Of a DNA stretch of 16,904 nucleotides, positions 1 through 8,321 are shown in pieces. Positions within the stretch are counted from its first letter, which is position 1. The number at the start of each line of letters is the position of its first letter. Under the pieces are notes generated by a model, which worked only from the letters and a program-made list of their open reading frames with translations, was not told the origin of the DNA and ran no database searches. This stretch comes from an uncultured Clostridia bacterium (lineage in GTDB: Bacteria; Bacillota; Clostridia; Christensenellales; UBA1242). The stretch covers positions 1 to 16,904 of the forward strand of contig CANQQH010000011.1 of NCBI GenBank assembly GCA_947625955.1. The letters are read 5' to 3'. A program made the position numbers and the translations under genes.

Positions 1-2521
1 CCCACTCGTTTGAAGGGTAAACTCCAAGCAAGCGTGCTTTGAGCCTGTTGCTTCGTTGCCCTGGTGCGCTATAACCAGCGTCATAACCACCATAAATCGA
101 GTCACCAACAACACCGGTGATTCCACTATAACCACGCATTGAATCAAACCAGTTGAGACCTGAATTTGGATTTTGCGAATATGCAAACAAAACTTCGGCA
201 TCAACCATGTTAGAGCCGCCATCGCCAATCGAAACGAACGCATAGAGCGGAACCGACTTGATAGTGAGGCTTTCGGTCAATTCTTTGTTTTCACCCGCGC
301 CGGCCAAATCGCTGTTGTCAACATGGACAGCAACTTTTGTGTCCGCCATGAAAACGAGATAGTCTTTCTGCCCGCTGCCCAAGTCGGCAGAAACAACATT
401 TCCTGCCGTCCATCTGATAACAAGCGGATTGGATGACGACGACGATGTCACCTGCCCAATGCTGTCGAGCGCATTGACTCGCATTCGTAGCGGCAGCGAT
501 TTTGCCAACAAGGCTTTTTGGTCTGCCGTGAGATTCCGGATGTTCGTGTCAGACTTGAAGAGCCCCTTTGTTACAGGGTCGAGATAGTATTTTTTGCTCG
601 CCTCGTCATAACGAAGCCCGGTGTAGTCTGTTCTTATTCTTGGAGTAATGGTGGTTGAGTTTTCAGCGTAGGTTGATGCGTCTTCGACCGATGCAACCAC
701 ATATTGCGGGCTATCAAGACTAACGAATTCGCCATTATCTTTCTTTCTTAGTTCGTTTTTGATTTGAGTTGGATAGCCAACACGGTTCGAGAATGTTCCG
801 TCGATATAGCCTCTTGCAACAACGAGTCCTTCATAGCGCGAGTCATAGACTTCGCTCTTGAAAGCGTGAGAATAGCCGCTTCCGTCAACATAGGTTTTGT
901 TGTTGACAACCGGAATATAGCTGTCGTTTGCGGAGTCGTAGTAAGCAACGATAAATATTGCTCCGGCTGCCTCTTCATAGGCGTCAACTCTTGGACGATA
1001 GACTCTGTTGCCAGTGTCCTTATAGTTGACCATAAATTCTTTTGTGGTGTCAAAACTGTTAGCAAGATATCTGCCGTTAACATAGCCGCCATTTGCTGCA
1101 TATTCCCAATTGATGAGAGGGTTGTTGATGTTAACGATTGCCATTTCAACTTCTTCGGAGAGCATATAGTCAATAACATCTGCCATAACGAGATATTCTT
1201 CTTTGGTTGCAACAAGTCCTTCTTTTCCCCCGTCGTGAAATGGAGCCCAATTCTTGTTGTTTTGGTAGATATACGCATCAGGAACGGTTGCACCAGACCT
1301 TGTTAAAAAGTTTTCATATCTAATCTTGTCAATAGTTGAGTCGAATGTGATGTTGGCTTTCGTCAAAACTTCGTTATACTTCCATGTGTTATATGCCATG
1401 GTAAGCTCTTCTTTTTTGAGATCGTTAAGGTTTTGCCCCTGCACTGTTTCATAAGAAGTAAAACCTCCACTCGCCACTGCTTCTGAAAAATACACATCAT
1501 AGTATGGTTTCATTTCGTCGTAGCGTTTTGCCACATCTTGAACTGAAGAAACACCAAAGTCCCAATTCCAAAGATTAAATTGAAGGAGTTTAGATTGAAG
1601 ATCCATATCATAGAGATATGGCTCACCATTGTAGATGAACTTGTAGCCCCAGAAACCATAACCTATATTAAACCCGCCCGGTCCGTCAAGCATGACCCTT
1701 GTGGTGTAGTCACTTGGGTTAACAGGTTTGAGGGCGGTTGAAATTTCCATTCGTTTAGAAGAGTATTCACTATACCTGCTTTTGACTATGTTTTCATCTG
1801 TGATTGGTATTCCATTGTCTTTAATTACATTTCCTTCTTTGTCAAAAAATAGTTCAGCCCAATAGGAGTTGGTTGCGCCATAGCGCGAGTCGTTGTTGGC
1901 ATAGACCCTATACCTATTCGCGTCATACGCCGAGGCAACGAACACCTGGCTGCCAAGCGACTTTGCGTTGTTAACATTCAACGCTTTGATGAGGCTCGCC
2001 AAGATTGCGTTTGATGCCAAAATACCCATCACGAGCATGATTGGAAACAAGACAACAAGAGCAATGGCTCTGAGTGAGCGTTTGAAGATGCCTCTTTTGC
2101 TGTTGTCACCCTTATCGTCGGAGCTGTTAACATAGTCCCATTCGCTTTTGATGATTGCAATGATGGTGAAAACGATAAGAAGAACAGCGAAGATACCCAT
2201 CATATACCTGAACACACGCTGAACGGTTGAGTTATAGAGGAACCTGAAAATAACATCGCTATCTGCAATCGTGCTTGCGCTAACCCTTCCGTTGAGCCAA
2301 TAGTCAAGCCCGATGAGTTTTTGCGCGAAGAATTGGAAGAAGTCAACGATGTTGAGGACGAAGCGGATGAGAATATAGATGAACTTGCAGATACCATCGA
2401 GGAACCACATTCCAAGGTTGCCAAAAAAGTTGCCTATGGTCGTCCACATGCTTCTGTTCATCGGGCTGCCCAGCCCCGCATTCGAACTCAAAAAATTAAA
2501 AACTCTCAAAATGCCATCCAT
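1..2521 (-). CDS. VirB6/TrbL-like conjugal-transfer membrane protein, C-terminus off window
   Basis: An uninterrupted minus-strand frame of 840 codons starts at ATG 2521-2519 and is still open at base 1, so the C-terminus is missing. The start is fixed by an AAGGGGA ribosome-binding site 8 bases upstream and an in-frame TGA at 2548-2546. The N-terminal third is polytopic: hydrophobic segments lie near residues 39-60, 106-124 and 150-178, with a charged loop (KSEWDY...DDKGDN) between the last two. From about residue 185 the protein becomes polar and rich in Tyr, Asn and Asp, like a large extracytoplasmic domain. It lies downstream of two VirB2-like genes on the same strand and near a coupling ATPase. 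This layout matches the large ICE transmembrane (Mbov_0396-like, VirB6 role) proteins of Mycoplasma/Firmicutes conjugative elements. The VirB6 role is inferred from topology and context, not from a catalytic motif. Confidence 0.62.
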   Translation of the reverse strand, partial: MDGILRVFNFLSSNAGLGSPMNRSMWTTIGNFFGNLGMWFLDGICKFIYILIRFVLNIVDFFQFFAQKLIGLDYWLNGRVSASTIADSDVIFRFLYNSTVQRVFRYMMGIFAVLLIVFTIIAIIKSEWDYVNSSDDKGDNSKRGIFKRSLRAIALVVLFPIMLVMGILASNAILASLIKALNVNNAKSLGSQVFVASAYDANRYRVYANNDSRYGATNSYWAELFFDKEGNVIKDNGIPITDENIVKSRYSEYSSKRMEISTALKPVNPSDYTTRVMLDGPGGFNIGYGFWGYKFIYNGEPYLYDMDLQSKLLQFNLWNWDFGVSSVQDVAKRYDEMKPYYDVYFSEAVASGGFTSYETVQGQNLNDLKKEELTMAYNTWKYNEVLTKANITFDSTIDKIRYENFLTRSGATVPDAYIYQNNKNWAPFHDGGKEGLVATKEEYLVMADVIDYMLSEEVEMAIVNINNPLINWEYAANGGYVNGRYLANSFDTTKEFMVNYKDTGNRVYRPRVDAYEEAAGAIFIVAYYDSANDSYIPVVNNKTYVDGSGYSHAFKSEVYDSRYEGLVVARGYIDGTFSNRVGYPTQIKNELRKKDNGEFVSLDSPQYVVASVEDASTYAENSTTITPRIRTDYTGLRYDEASKKYYLDPVTKGLFKSDTNIRNLTADQKALLAKSLPLRMRVNALDSIGQVTSSSSSNPLVIRWTAGNVVSADLGSGQKDYLVFMADTKVAVHVDNSDLAGAGENKELTESLTIKSVPLYAFVSIGDGGSNMVDAEVLFAYSQNPNSGLNWFDSMRGYSGITGVVGDSIYGGYDAGYSAPGQRSNRLKARLLGVYPSNEW

Positions 2522-2548
2522 ATGCTTTTCCCCTTGAAAAGTATTTCA

Positions 2549-3184
2549 TCCCGCGCTTAGTATTCGCCTTAAAAATTTATTTATTTTCTTTGCCTTTCGC
2601 TTCGTCAAAATTCGTGCATTAACACATTATTTATATAAAATATACCACAAGTTATATTTTTATCAAAACAATTTCAGCCATTTTAGAAAAAAATTATAAA
2701 TTTTTGAGCAGCAAAAATGCCCTCTTTGAAGCCAAAAAGTTTTCATTGCTTTTCCCTGCCTTCAAAAGCACCTGAAAAATCCACTATTTTGTAAAAAATT
2801 AATTATTTTTTGAATAAATGTTGCAAAATAAATGGTCAAAGGTTCCCAAACAAAACACCTAAAAATTGCAAAAAAAATATTTGTTCATGGCGTTTGCATT
2901 TCGCTTTGATTAGCAAAGCTTTTTTATGCCCTCCCCTAGTATATTTGCCAGCATAAAACCCAGCAAAACTTACGCCGAAAAATACCTGATTTTTGCTGAA
3001 TATTACTAAAATGATGCTCCCGAAATGCGCCACAAAAAGCATAATTACCATTACAAATCAAGCTCAAAAGCGCAGCTAAAATTCCAATTAATTGGCAAAA
3101 AGTTGCATTCGCAAAATAAATAAGCAACAAAATTTGCCGCAAAAAAATCTCGAAAATCATTTGACTGAATAAACAAAACACGAG
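2549..3184. other. AT-rich intergenic region without a convincing gene
   Basis: About 640 bases between the VirB6-like gene and the terminators of the pilin-like gene. The open frames here are short, overlap in several frames on the minus strand, lack ribosome-binding sites and have the Phe/Ile/Lys-rich composition of translated AT-rich DNA. A leader or promoter for the VirB6-like gene should lie in its left part, but no box pair is strong enough to place. No tRNA, repeat array or insertion-sequence end is seen. Confidence 0.5.
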
Positions 3185-3208
3185 AAAAAAATTGAGGCGA
3201 AAAGCCTC
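3185..3208 (-). terminator. Second intrinsic terminator downstream of pilin-like gene
   Basis: On the minus strand a GAGGC / GCCTC stem (3194-3208, five-base loop) is followed by AA and a run of Ts at 3185-3191. It sits about 35 bases beyond the first terminator at 3241-3265, so the two form a tandem stop before the next minus-strand gene. Confidence 0.5.
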
Positions 3209-3240
3209 GAAAAAAGATTGTCAAATTTGAAAAAATACAC

Positions 3241-3265
3241 AAAAAAAGAGCGCCAATAATGGCGC
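3241..3265 (-). terminator. Intrinsic terminator of pilin-like gene 3283-3654
   Basis: On the minus strand a GCGCCA / TGGCGC stem with a four-base loop (3250-3265) is followed by a near-immediate run of seven Ts (3247-3241). It starts 17 bases after the stop codon of the pilin-like gene. Confidence 0.75.
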
Positions 3266-3282
3266 CCGAATTTGTTTGCTGA

Positions 3283-3654
3283 TTATCTAAACAATGCAAG
3301 AAAATTATTGCCGCTTGGATTGTTGATCTTTCTGCCTGAAATCAAATCATGGATCCAGTTGCTTCCCAAGATAACATAAACAACCGAGATGATAACTGCT
3401 GCAACAACAACACCAATAACAAGGTTAACGAGTCTCTCTTTTGCTTTGTTACGATCATCTGTCTCCTCTGCTTTTGCAAATTGAACACCGATGATGATAC
3501 CATAAACCAAACCGAAAGATACTACCATTGCGATGAGCACAGGCATAACAACGTTAACAACGCTGATATATGATTGCCAAGCGCTATCAACAATTTCTCC
3601 GGCCGCATCACCACCAGTTGCCATAAGATTTGCCAAACTATTAATGAAATTCAT
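3283..3654 (-). CDS. VirB2-like / pilin-like conjugal transfer protein (copy 1)
   Basis: A 123-residue protein with the small two-helix layout of VirB2/TrbC-type pilins. A hydrophobic segment at about residues 31-57 ends in GVQFAKAEETDDRNKAKERL, a charged loop carrying the FAKAE-T-DxR signature shared with copy 2. A second hydrophobic segment follows at about 73-96. The start is set by a perfect AGGAGG 5 bases upstream (3665-3660). Such proteins are expected to form the extracellular conjugation pilus or the membrane-spanning channel base. Family resemblance is to the pilin-like (Mbov_0395-like) proteins of Mycoplasma/Firmicutes ICEs, judged by eye. A short C-terminal tail (GRKINNPSGNN...) extends beyond copy 2. 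It is followed by two intrinsic terminators, so it may be transcribed more strongly than the VirB6-like gene beyond them. Confidence 0.7.
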   Translation of the reverse strand: MNFINSLANLMATGGDAAGEIVDSAWQSYISVVNVVMPVLIAMVVSFGLVYGIIIGVQFAKAEETDDRNKAKERLVNLVIGVVVAAVIISVVYVILGSNWIHDLISGRKINNPSGNNFLALFR

Positions 3655-3667
3655 AACATCCTCCTTT

Positions 3668-3689
3668 ATTATTTAGAGCCCTAAATAAT
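3668..3689 (-). promoter_or_regulatory. Perfect 9-bp inverted repeat in the pilin-like gene leader
   Basis: ATTATTTAG, four bases, CTAAATAAT: a perfect inverted repeat ending 3 bases upstream (on the minus strand) of the AGGAGG ribosome-binding site of the gene at 3283-3654. It could be a 5' stem-loop stabilising the mRNA or an operator. The sequence alone does not decide. Confidence 0.4.
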
Positions 3690-3815
3690 CGAGGCTCATT
3701 TGTTTAATGAAAATGTAACACATTTGTTGCGACAAAATCAAGCAAAAATGGGCGTTTTTTGCATTTTTTTTAATTTTTTCCATTTTTTTGATTTTTAATC
3801 AATTTTGCCTTTGTT

Positions 3816-4124
3816 TTATGAGTTCATCCAAACAACAAGTGGACCACGAATTGCATACAAAACGCCTATCAAAACCAAAACAGCAACAAAGCCAATGATA
3901 CCATTAATTAGTATTTTTTGCATCTTTGCCCTTTCATCTGTTGTTTCAGCTTTTGCAAATTTCACACCAACGATAACGCCATAGATGAGCCCAAGAGCTG
4001 CAACAACGCTGAGCGCGTATGGTCCAATAAGAGTTATCGCCTTATAGAGTGGGTCAAGCGAACTATCGGCTTGCGCCCCGCTGCCCAGAAGTTTCATTGC
4101 ATTATTAAAGAAGTTTCCCAACAT
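3816..4124 (-). CDS. VirB2-like / pilin-like conjugal transfer protein (copy 2)
   Basis: A 102-residue protein starting at ATG 4124-4122, preceded by GGGGAG with 5-base spacing. An upstream in-frame ATG at 4220 has no ribosome-binding site and would add 32 residues, so it is rejected. Two hydrophobic segments (about residues 35-59 and 75-93) flank the charged loop KFAKAETTDERAKMQK. This aligns with the same loop in the neighbour 3283-3654 (QFAKAEETDDRNKAKE), so the two are paralogues. The predicted role is VirB2-type pilin or channel subunit of the conjugation machine. The intergenic gap to the second copy (3655-3815) is AT-rich, and the copies may be separately transcribed. It is divergent from the coupling ATPase at 4285. 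Confidence 0.7.
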   Translation of the reverse strand: MLGNFFNNAMKLLGSGAQADSSLDPLYKAITLIGPYALSVVAALGLIYGVIVGVKFAKAETTDERAKMQKILINGIIGFVAVLVLIGVLYAIRGPLVVWMNS

Positions 4125-4227
4125 ATTCACTCCCCATTTATTATTTTTGATGATATCAATTTTCAAACCAAAAGTAAAGCAATAATTGATGTTTTTATTA
4201 AAAAATGCAAAAATCGGCAAAGATTAT

Positions 4228-4255
4228 TTGCTTCATAAAATAAAAAGTGTATAAT
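4228..4255 (+). promoter_or_regulatory. Promoter of the coupling ATPase gene
   Basis: A perfect -10 TATAAT (4250-4255), preceded directly by TG, with TTGCTT (4228-4233) as -35 at 16-base spacing. The predicted transcript starts about 4262, just ahead of the GGAGG at 4275-4279 and the ATG at 4285. Confidence 0.6.
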
Positions 4256-4284
4256 AAATATTAAATTGTAACTCGGAGGACTCT

Positions 4285-6276
4285 ATGGGAAAAGAAAAAC
4301 GCGGAAGAACAAAACTCCAAGACTATATCCTAAACTTCATTATCTTTGGCGCAGGCTCTTTGGTCTTGGCTATTGTTCTTGGTTCGATTTTAACAATGCT
4401 CGTTGACGGCATTGATATTAGTTTTCAAACTTTCTTTTCAACAATAGCATCTGGCAAATGCGCAATGATATCCTTTATTATCTTCGCTGCCCTCATGCTG
4501 TTTGTTATTATCTATGTTCCATCGGCAAGCAAAGGTAGTAGCGGCCTCAAAGGTAAAGACAAGATGGAAAACCAACGCTTTCTAACAGATAAGGAGCTTG
4601 ACGGCAAGTTCAAGCACTGCTACTATGACGAACTTCCAAACATGTCGCTCACCGGCGTGCCTTTTCGCGCTGTGAGAAACGGAAAGCGCATCAAAATCCA
4701 CTTCACCCCAGACTGCCACGCCCTGATCATCGGTGCTACTGGTACTGGTAAAACTGTTTCGTTTATTGAACCTGCGATTCAAATTTTGTCGTCGCTCAAA
4801 AACAAGCCAAGCATGTTCATCACCGACGCCAAGGGTGAACTTTATTCTCACCACTCTCAAAAACTCTACGACATGGGCTATGACCTCAAACTTCTTGACC
4901 TCACCGAGCCATATAACTCAATCCAATGGAACCCTCTTGAAAGCATCTATGACGACTGGCAACGCCAACTCCATTTGGAAGAGGAAATCTTGAAGCACAC
5001 CAACGACCCTGTCAGTGGCTATAAATTCATTAAAGTTGGCGACATTAACGATAGTGAGTGGTATGAGTTCGACGGCAAGGCTTTCAGCACTCTTAAAGAA
5101 GCGCTCGTTGAAGTTGAAGTTGGAAAAGCAAAGCTCAAAGACGACTGCATGGAAAACCTCACCGATATCGCTGGCGCAATCTGCACCATCACCAACGAGA
5201 AAGACCCAAGCTGGGAACAAGGCGCAAGAGACTACTTCCTCGCCGTGCTCATCGCCATGCTTGAAGACAGCGAGAACGAAGCTCTCGGCATGACAAGGGA
5301 AAGGTTCAACTTCTTCAACGCCTATAAAATTGCCATGAACAAGGATGACGACTATGAGGTTGTGAAGCAATATTTCAGCGGAAGAAGCCCTCTTTCAAAA
5401 ACTCGTCAGCTCGCCGCAAACATCACTCAAACAAACGCCAAAACAACTCGTGATGGCTATATGTCAACCCTCAACACCAAGCTTTCAATGTTCTCGGATA
5501 ATGGTATTTGCTTCCTAACAAGCAAGAACAATGTTGACTTCTATAACTTCGACGAGAAACCAACCGCATTCTTCATCAAGATTCCTGATGAACGCGAAAC
5601 GCGTTACACTTTGGCTTCTGTTTGCATTTCGCAGGCCTACAAGCAATTCGTCGCAAAAGCGAGAGCCAACGAAAGAGTCAACTCCGACAAGATGGCTCAC
5701 CTCAAACGCCCACTCTTCTACATCATGGATGAATTTGCGAACCTTCCAAAGGTTGAAAAACTTGAAAAGATCATAACCGTTGCGCGTTCGCGTTGGGTAT
5801 ATCTCAACATGGCGATTCAGTCATATTCGCAGCTTCAAAACGTCTATGGAAAAGAAACCTCAGATATCGTGAGAGGTAACTGCAAGGCAACAATCTATCT
5901 TGGAACCCCTGACCTTCTCACCCGAAAAGAGTTTAGTGAAGAGCTCGGCTCCTACACTATTGAAACTTCGAGCAAGAGCAAGGCAGACAAGAAAGGCAAA
6001 GACGGGGGCGACGGCGCTTCAACCAACACCCAACTTCAAACCGTTCCGCTTGTTTACCCTTCCGACCTCGACAAGATTCCTCTTGGTGAAAACATAACAA
6101 AAATGTTCCAAAGCTACCCTGTTCGCTCGATTATCACCCCATACTTCAAGTGCACCGACATCTATGAGATTGGAGCCTATCAACAGCCTTTCATCCCTGG
6201 CAGAAGAATGAACGAGCAAGAAGTGTTCTATGATATAAGAAGAAGAAACAAACTCGTGCTTGTCTATGATGAATAG
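4285..6276 (+). CDS. VirD4/TraG-family type IV coupling protein (T4CP ATPase)
   Basis: A 663-residue inner-membrane ATPase of the type that brings the DNA-relaxase complex to the conjugation channel. Two N-terminal membrane segments (about residues 15-40 and 58-78) are followed by a cytosolic motor. Walker A is GATGTGKT at residues 150-157. Walker B is FYIMDEFANLP with the Asp-Glu pair at 482-483. The VARSRWVYLNMAIQSYSQL stretch just after it matches the conserved RecA-like sensor region with its Gln. The end of the motor reads NCKATIYLGTPDL, and a Lys/Gly-rich, probably disordered insertion (SKSKADKKGKDGGDG) follows near residue 560. The length fits TraG/VirD4 proteins (about 550-750). GGAGG lies 6 bases before ATG 4285, and an intrinsic terminator follows the stop. 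It is divergent from two pilin-like genes. No relaxase is seen in the window. Confidence 0.93.
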   Translation: MGKEKRGRTKLQDYILNFIIFGAGSLVLAIVLGSILTMLVDGIDISFQTFFSTIASGKCAMISFIIFAALMLFVIIYVPSASKGSSGLKGKDKMENQRFLTDKELDGKFKHCYYDELPNMSLTGVPFRAVRNGKRIKIHFTPDCHALIIGATGTGKTVSFIEPAIQILSSLKNKPSMFITDAKGELYSHHSQKLYDMGYDLKLLDLTEPYNSIQWNPLESIYDDWQRQLHLEEEILKHTNDPVSGYKFIKVGDINDSEWYEFDGKAFSTLKEALVEVEVGKAKLKDDCMENLTDIAGAICTITNEKDPSWEQGARDYFLAVLIAMLEDSENEALGMTRERFNFFNAYKIAMNKDDDYEVVKQYFSGRSPLSKTRQLAANITQTNAKTTRDGYMSTLNTKLSMFSDNGICFLTSKNNVDFYNFDEKPTAFFIKIPDERETRYTLASVCISQAYKQFVAKARANERVNSDKMAHLKRPLFYIMDEFANLPKVEKLEKIITVARSRWVYLNMAIQSYSQLQNVYGKETSDIVRGNCKATIYLGTPDLLTRKEFSEELGSYTIETSSKSKADKKGKDGGDGASTNTQLQTVPLVYPSDLDKIPLGENITKMFQSYPVRSIITPYFKCTDIYEIGAYQQPFIPGRRMNEQEVFYDIRRRNKLVLVYDE

Positions 6277-6284
6277 TCTATCCT

Positions 6285-6312
6285 CCCCCACAACTTGTGG
6301 GGGATTTTTTTT
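6285..6312 (+). terminator. Intrinsic terminator after the coupling ATPase
   Basis: CCCCCACA / TGTGGGGG forms an eight-pair stem with a three-base loop (6285-6303), followed by one A and eight Ts (6305-6312). It starts 8 bases after the stop codon, so it separates the ATPase from the surface-protein gene. Confidence 0.9.
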
Positions 6313-6373
6313 AGCATAATTGTTTTTATAATAAAGCAAACTAAATTTATATATATAAAGGGGGCTAATTCGT

Positions 6374-6401
6374 TTGCGTGTCTCGTTTGATTTGTGATAA
6401 T
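6374..6401 (+). promoter_or_regulatory. Promoter of the surface-protein gene
   Basis: TTGCGT (6374-6379) and GATAAT (6396-6401) lie 16 bases apart, with a TGT just before the -10 (extended -10 type). This sits about 20 bases ahead of ATG 6422, and the AAGG of a modest ribosome-binding site lies between them. It follows the upstream terminator, so the gene should be its own unit. Confidence 0.45.
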
Positions 6402-6421
6402 ATATTCATAAGGTAGAAAGT

Positions 6422-8191
6422 ATGAAAAAATTTTGTTGTTTTCTTTTGGTGATGATGTCTGTGATTCTTGGAATCTCATTTTTCAATCTGCCAAAAACCG
6501 AAAAAACAACGAATATTGTTGCAAGCGCCGAAGAAACTCAACTTAATATTCCTGAATGGGTGTTTAGCTATATCAGCATTTCGCAAGACGGCAACGGCGC
6601 GCACGCGGGCCACACCTTCACCGCGAGAGACTTCACTTCCGTTGATTTCAGCAACCTCAGCGGCGCACAAACTTATAGCGAAACCATTGGGCTCTACACC
6701 TCAAAAACCATAACCATGAAATGCCTGGACCTGTCGTCGTTTTATAATAGTCTTTCAATAAGAATCAACGGCGAGGATGTTATCATCAATAACGCCTACC
6801 AGCAAAGCGACTATATCAAGGTTATCGACAACGCCTACTACATAGTTTTTGACAACAGCACAGCATCCGGACAAGACAAAATTTCAAGGGTCCGCATAAC
6901 GCTCAACAGCGGGATTAGTTATAGCGAATTTAGTTTTCTTCTAATTCAAACCCAGCTCAACTTCGTGAAAGACAGCATCCTTTGGGAGTTCGCCCTCAAC
7001 GACGAGCAGACCGATGTATCCGAACCAACGGCAGGCTGCACCTATCCCCCAATCACTCTAAAAATTCCAAACGGAACAATCTATAATCCCGTTCATGTAA
7101 GCTTTGTTTATTGCGGCGAAAAGTTCGAGGTTTATAACATCGGCGGCACGCTCTATAACGCCTATGACGATTCCCCTCTCAGCTATCAAACAATTGTCTT
7201 CGACCTTTCGGGAACCTACACCGTTGATATCTTTGATAACACCGACACCGCGCACTATGAGGGCAATAACCACAAGACCTACAACTTCATCATTGAAAAC
7301 ACAACAACCCCAATGGATAGATTCTATTTCCACGCCTTCATCGAAGAAAATGGAAATATTATCATGAACGAGCAGCACTCAAACAGCAGAACAATTGTTG
7401 AACTTGTGAACCTCAATGCAACAAGTATAAGAAACCAGGTCACAAAAATTGTTGTAACGCGTTCATATAGAGAAGCATCAGAAAAGAACGATGAGCAAAC
7501 TTCCTATATCGGCTCCGACATCGACAATATTATCGACAATCAAGATTGCTCGCTCGCCTTCGACCAAGATGGTATCTATAAAATTGATATCTATCTAAAC
7601 AACGATAATGAGCCCGCTCGCTCCTTCTCGTTCACGCTCATTGCCAGCATCATGGAATCCTATGAAATCGAAGACGCGCTCGACGAAAACGGCAACACGG
7701 CCCCTGCAAGCTTCTCTGTTGCCCCAGACGAGCAGTCGAACGTTGTTAATCGCTACGAAATAAGCCGTCAGGTTGAAACAACCTATTCAAGCAGCAAAAC
7801 ACCGCTGAAAAGCTTTTCAAGATATTCCTATAATATTCGCATCGCACGCTCTGCCCCTTCAATTTCAGGAACGGTAAAAAATGGCGGCTCAACTTCTAGT
7901 GATGTTGCACTGGTTGTTCGCGGCGTTGGAAAGCTCCAAGTGTCTGTTTCGCAAGACGGCAAAACAACAACAAGAGAATATAAAACCGACGACAGTCTCC
8001 CAACCTTCACGCAAACCGGAAAGTATGTGATAAGGCTGGTTGACGAAATGGGCAACCAAGTTTCATTCTCGTTCACAATCAACGTTAAAATGAACGCCGC
8101 CGCAATCACCCTCATTGTTATTGCAGCAGTTGCGCTCGCCCTCACCGTTATTGCAATTATCGTTTCAAGAATGCGCGTTAAAGTAAGATAA
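6422..8191 (+). CDS. Secreted, membrane-anchored surface protein with Ig-like modules
   Basis: A 589-residue protein, not assigned to a named family. The N-terminus is a classical signal peptide: MKK, a hydrophobic core at about residues 5-21, and a likely signal-peptidase site after VASA near residue 36. The C-terminus has a hydrophobic anchor (about 562-581) followed by the basic RMRVKVR, so the bulk of the chain should be outside the cell, tethered by its C-terminus. There is no LPXTG motif. Three stretches end in the pattern Gly-x-Tyr-x-h-x-h...Asp/Asn that closes bacterial Ig-like domains: GTYTVDIFDN near 261, GIYKIDIYLN near 382, and GKYVIRLVDEMGNQ near 532. Codon use matches the conjugation genes to the left rather than the phage to the right. 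A role as adhesin or mating-surface component is only a guess. Confidence 0.7.
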   Translation: MKKFCCFLLVMMSVILGISFFNLPKTEKTTNIVASAEETQLNIPEWVFSYISISQDGNGAHAGHTFTARDFTSVDFSNLSGAQTYSETIGLYTSKTITMKCLDLSSFYNSLSIRINGEDVIINNAYQQSDYIKVIDNAYYIVFDNSTASGQDKISRVRITLNSGISYSEFSFLLIQTQLNFVKDSILWEFALNDEQTDVSEPTAGCTYPPITLKIPNGTIYNPVHVSFVYCGEKFEVYNIGGTLYNAYDDSPLSYQTIVFDLSGTYTVDIFDNTDTAHYEGNNHKTYNFIIENTTTPMDRFYFHAFIEENGNIIMNEQHSNSRTIVELVNLNATSIRNQVTKIVVTRSYREASEKNDEQTSYIGSDIDNIIDNQDCSLAFDQDGIYKIDIYLNNDNEPARSFSFTLIASIMESYEIEDALDENGNTAPASFSVAPDEQSNVVNRYEISRQVETTYSSSKTPLKSFSRYSYNIRIARSAPSISGTVKNGGSTSSDVALVVRGVGKLQVSVSQDGKTTTREYKTDDSLPTFTQTGKYVIRLVDEMGNQVSFSFTINVKMNAAAITLIVIAAVALALTVIAIIVSRMRVKVR

Positions 8192-8193
8192 CA

Positions 8194-8226
8194 AAAAAGC
8201 TCAAAACAAATCGTTTTGGGCTTTTT
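8194..8226 (+). terminator. Intrinsic terminator after surface-protein gene
   Basis: AAAAAGCTCAAAAC and GTTTTGGGCTTTTT pair with a single T-G wobble around the loop AAATC, and the right arm ends in a T run (8222-8226). It starts 2 bases after the stop codon. Confidence 0.8.
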
Positions 8227-8292
8227 CTTTTGTGTTTTTTTGCCATCTCTTTTTGCGTCGCTACTATATTCAGCACTGTTATTTTTTACAAC

Positions 8293-8315
8293 AAAAAAGT
8301 GGAGAAACTCTCCAC
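8293..8315 (-). terminator. Intrinsic terminator of rpsT
   Basis: On the minus strand GTGGAGA / TCTCCAC forms a seven-pair stem with a three-base loop (8315-8299), followed at once by six Ts (8298-8293). It lies 6 bases after the rpsT stop codon. It is convergent with the terminator at 8194-8226. Confidence 0.88.
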
Positions 8316-8321
8316 CTAAAA

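Noticed and set aside
748..1306. Open frames of about 180 codons on both strands
   Set aside because: They lie inside the VirB6-like gene in other frames, have Thr/Ser- or Val/Ile-skewed composition and no ribosome-binding sites.
2836..3299. Overlapping minus-strand frames encoding Phe/Ile-rich peptides
   Set aside because: Three frames overlap each other with no ribosome-binding site, and the composition is that of translated AT-rich DNA; two tandem terminators also lie within the stretch.
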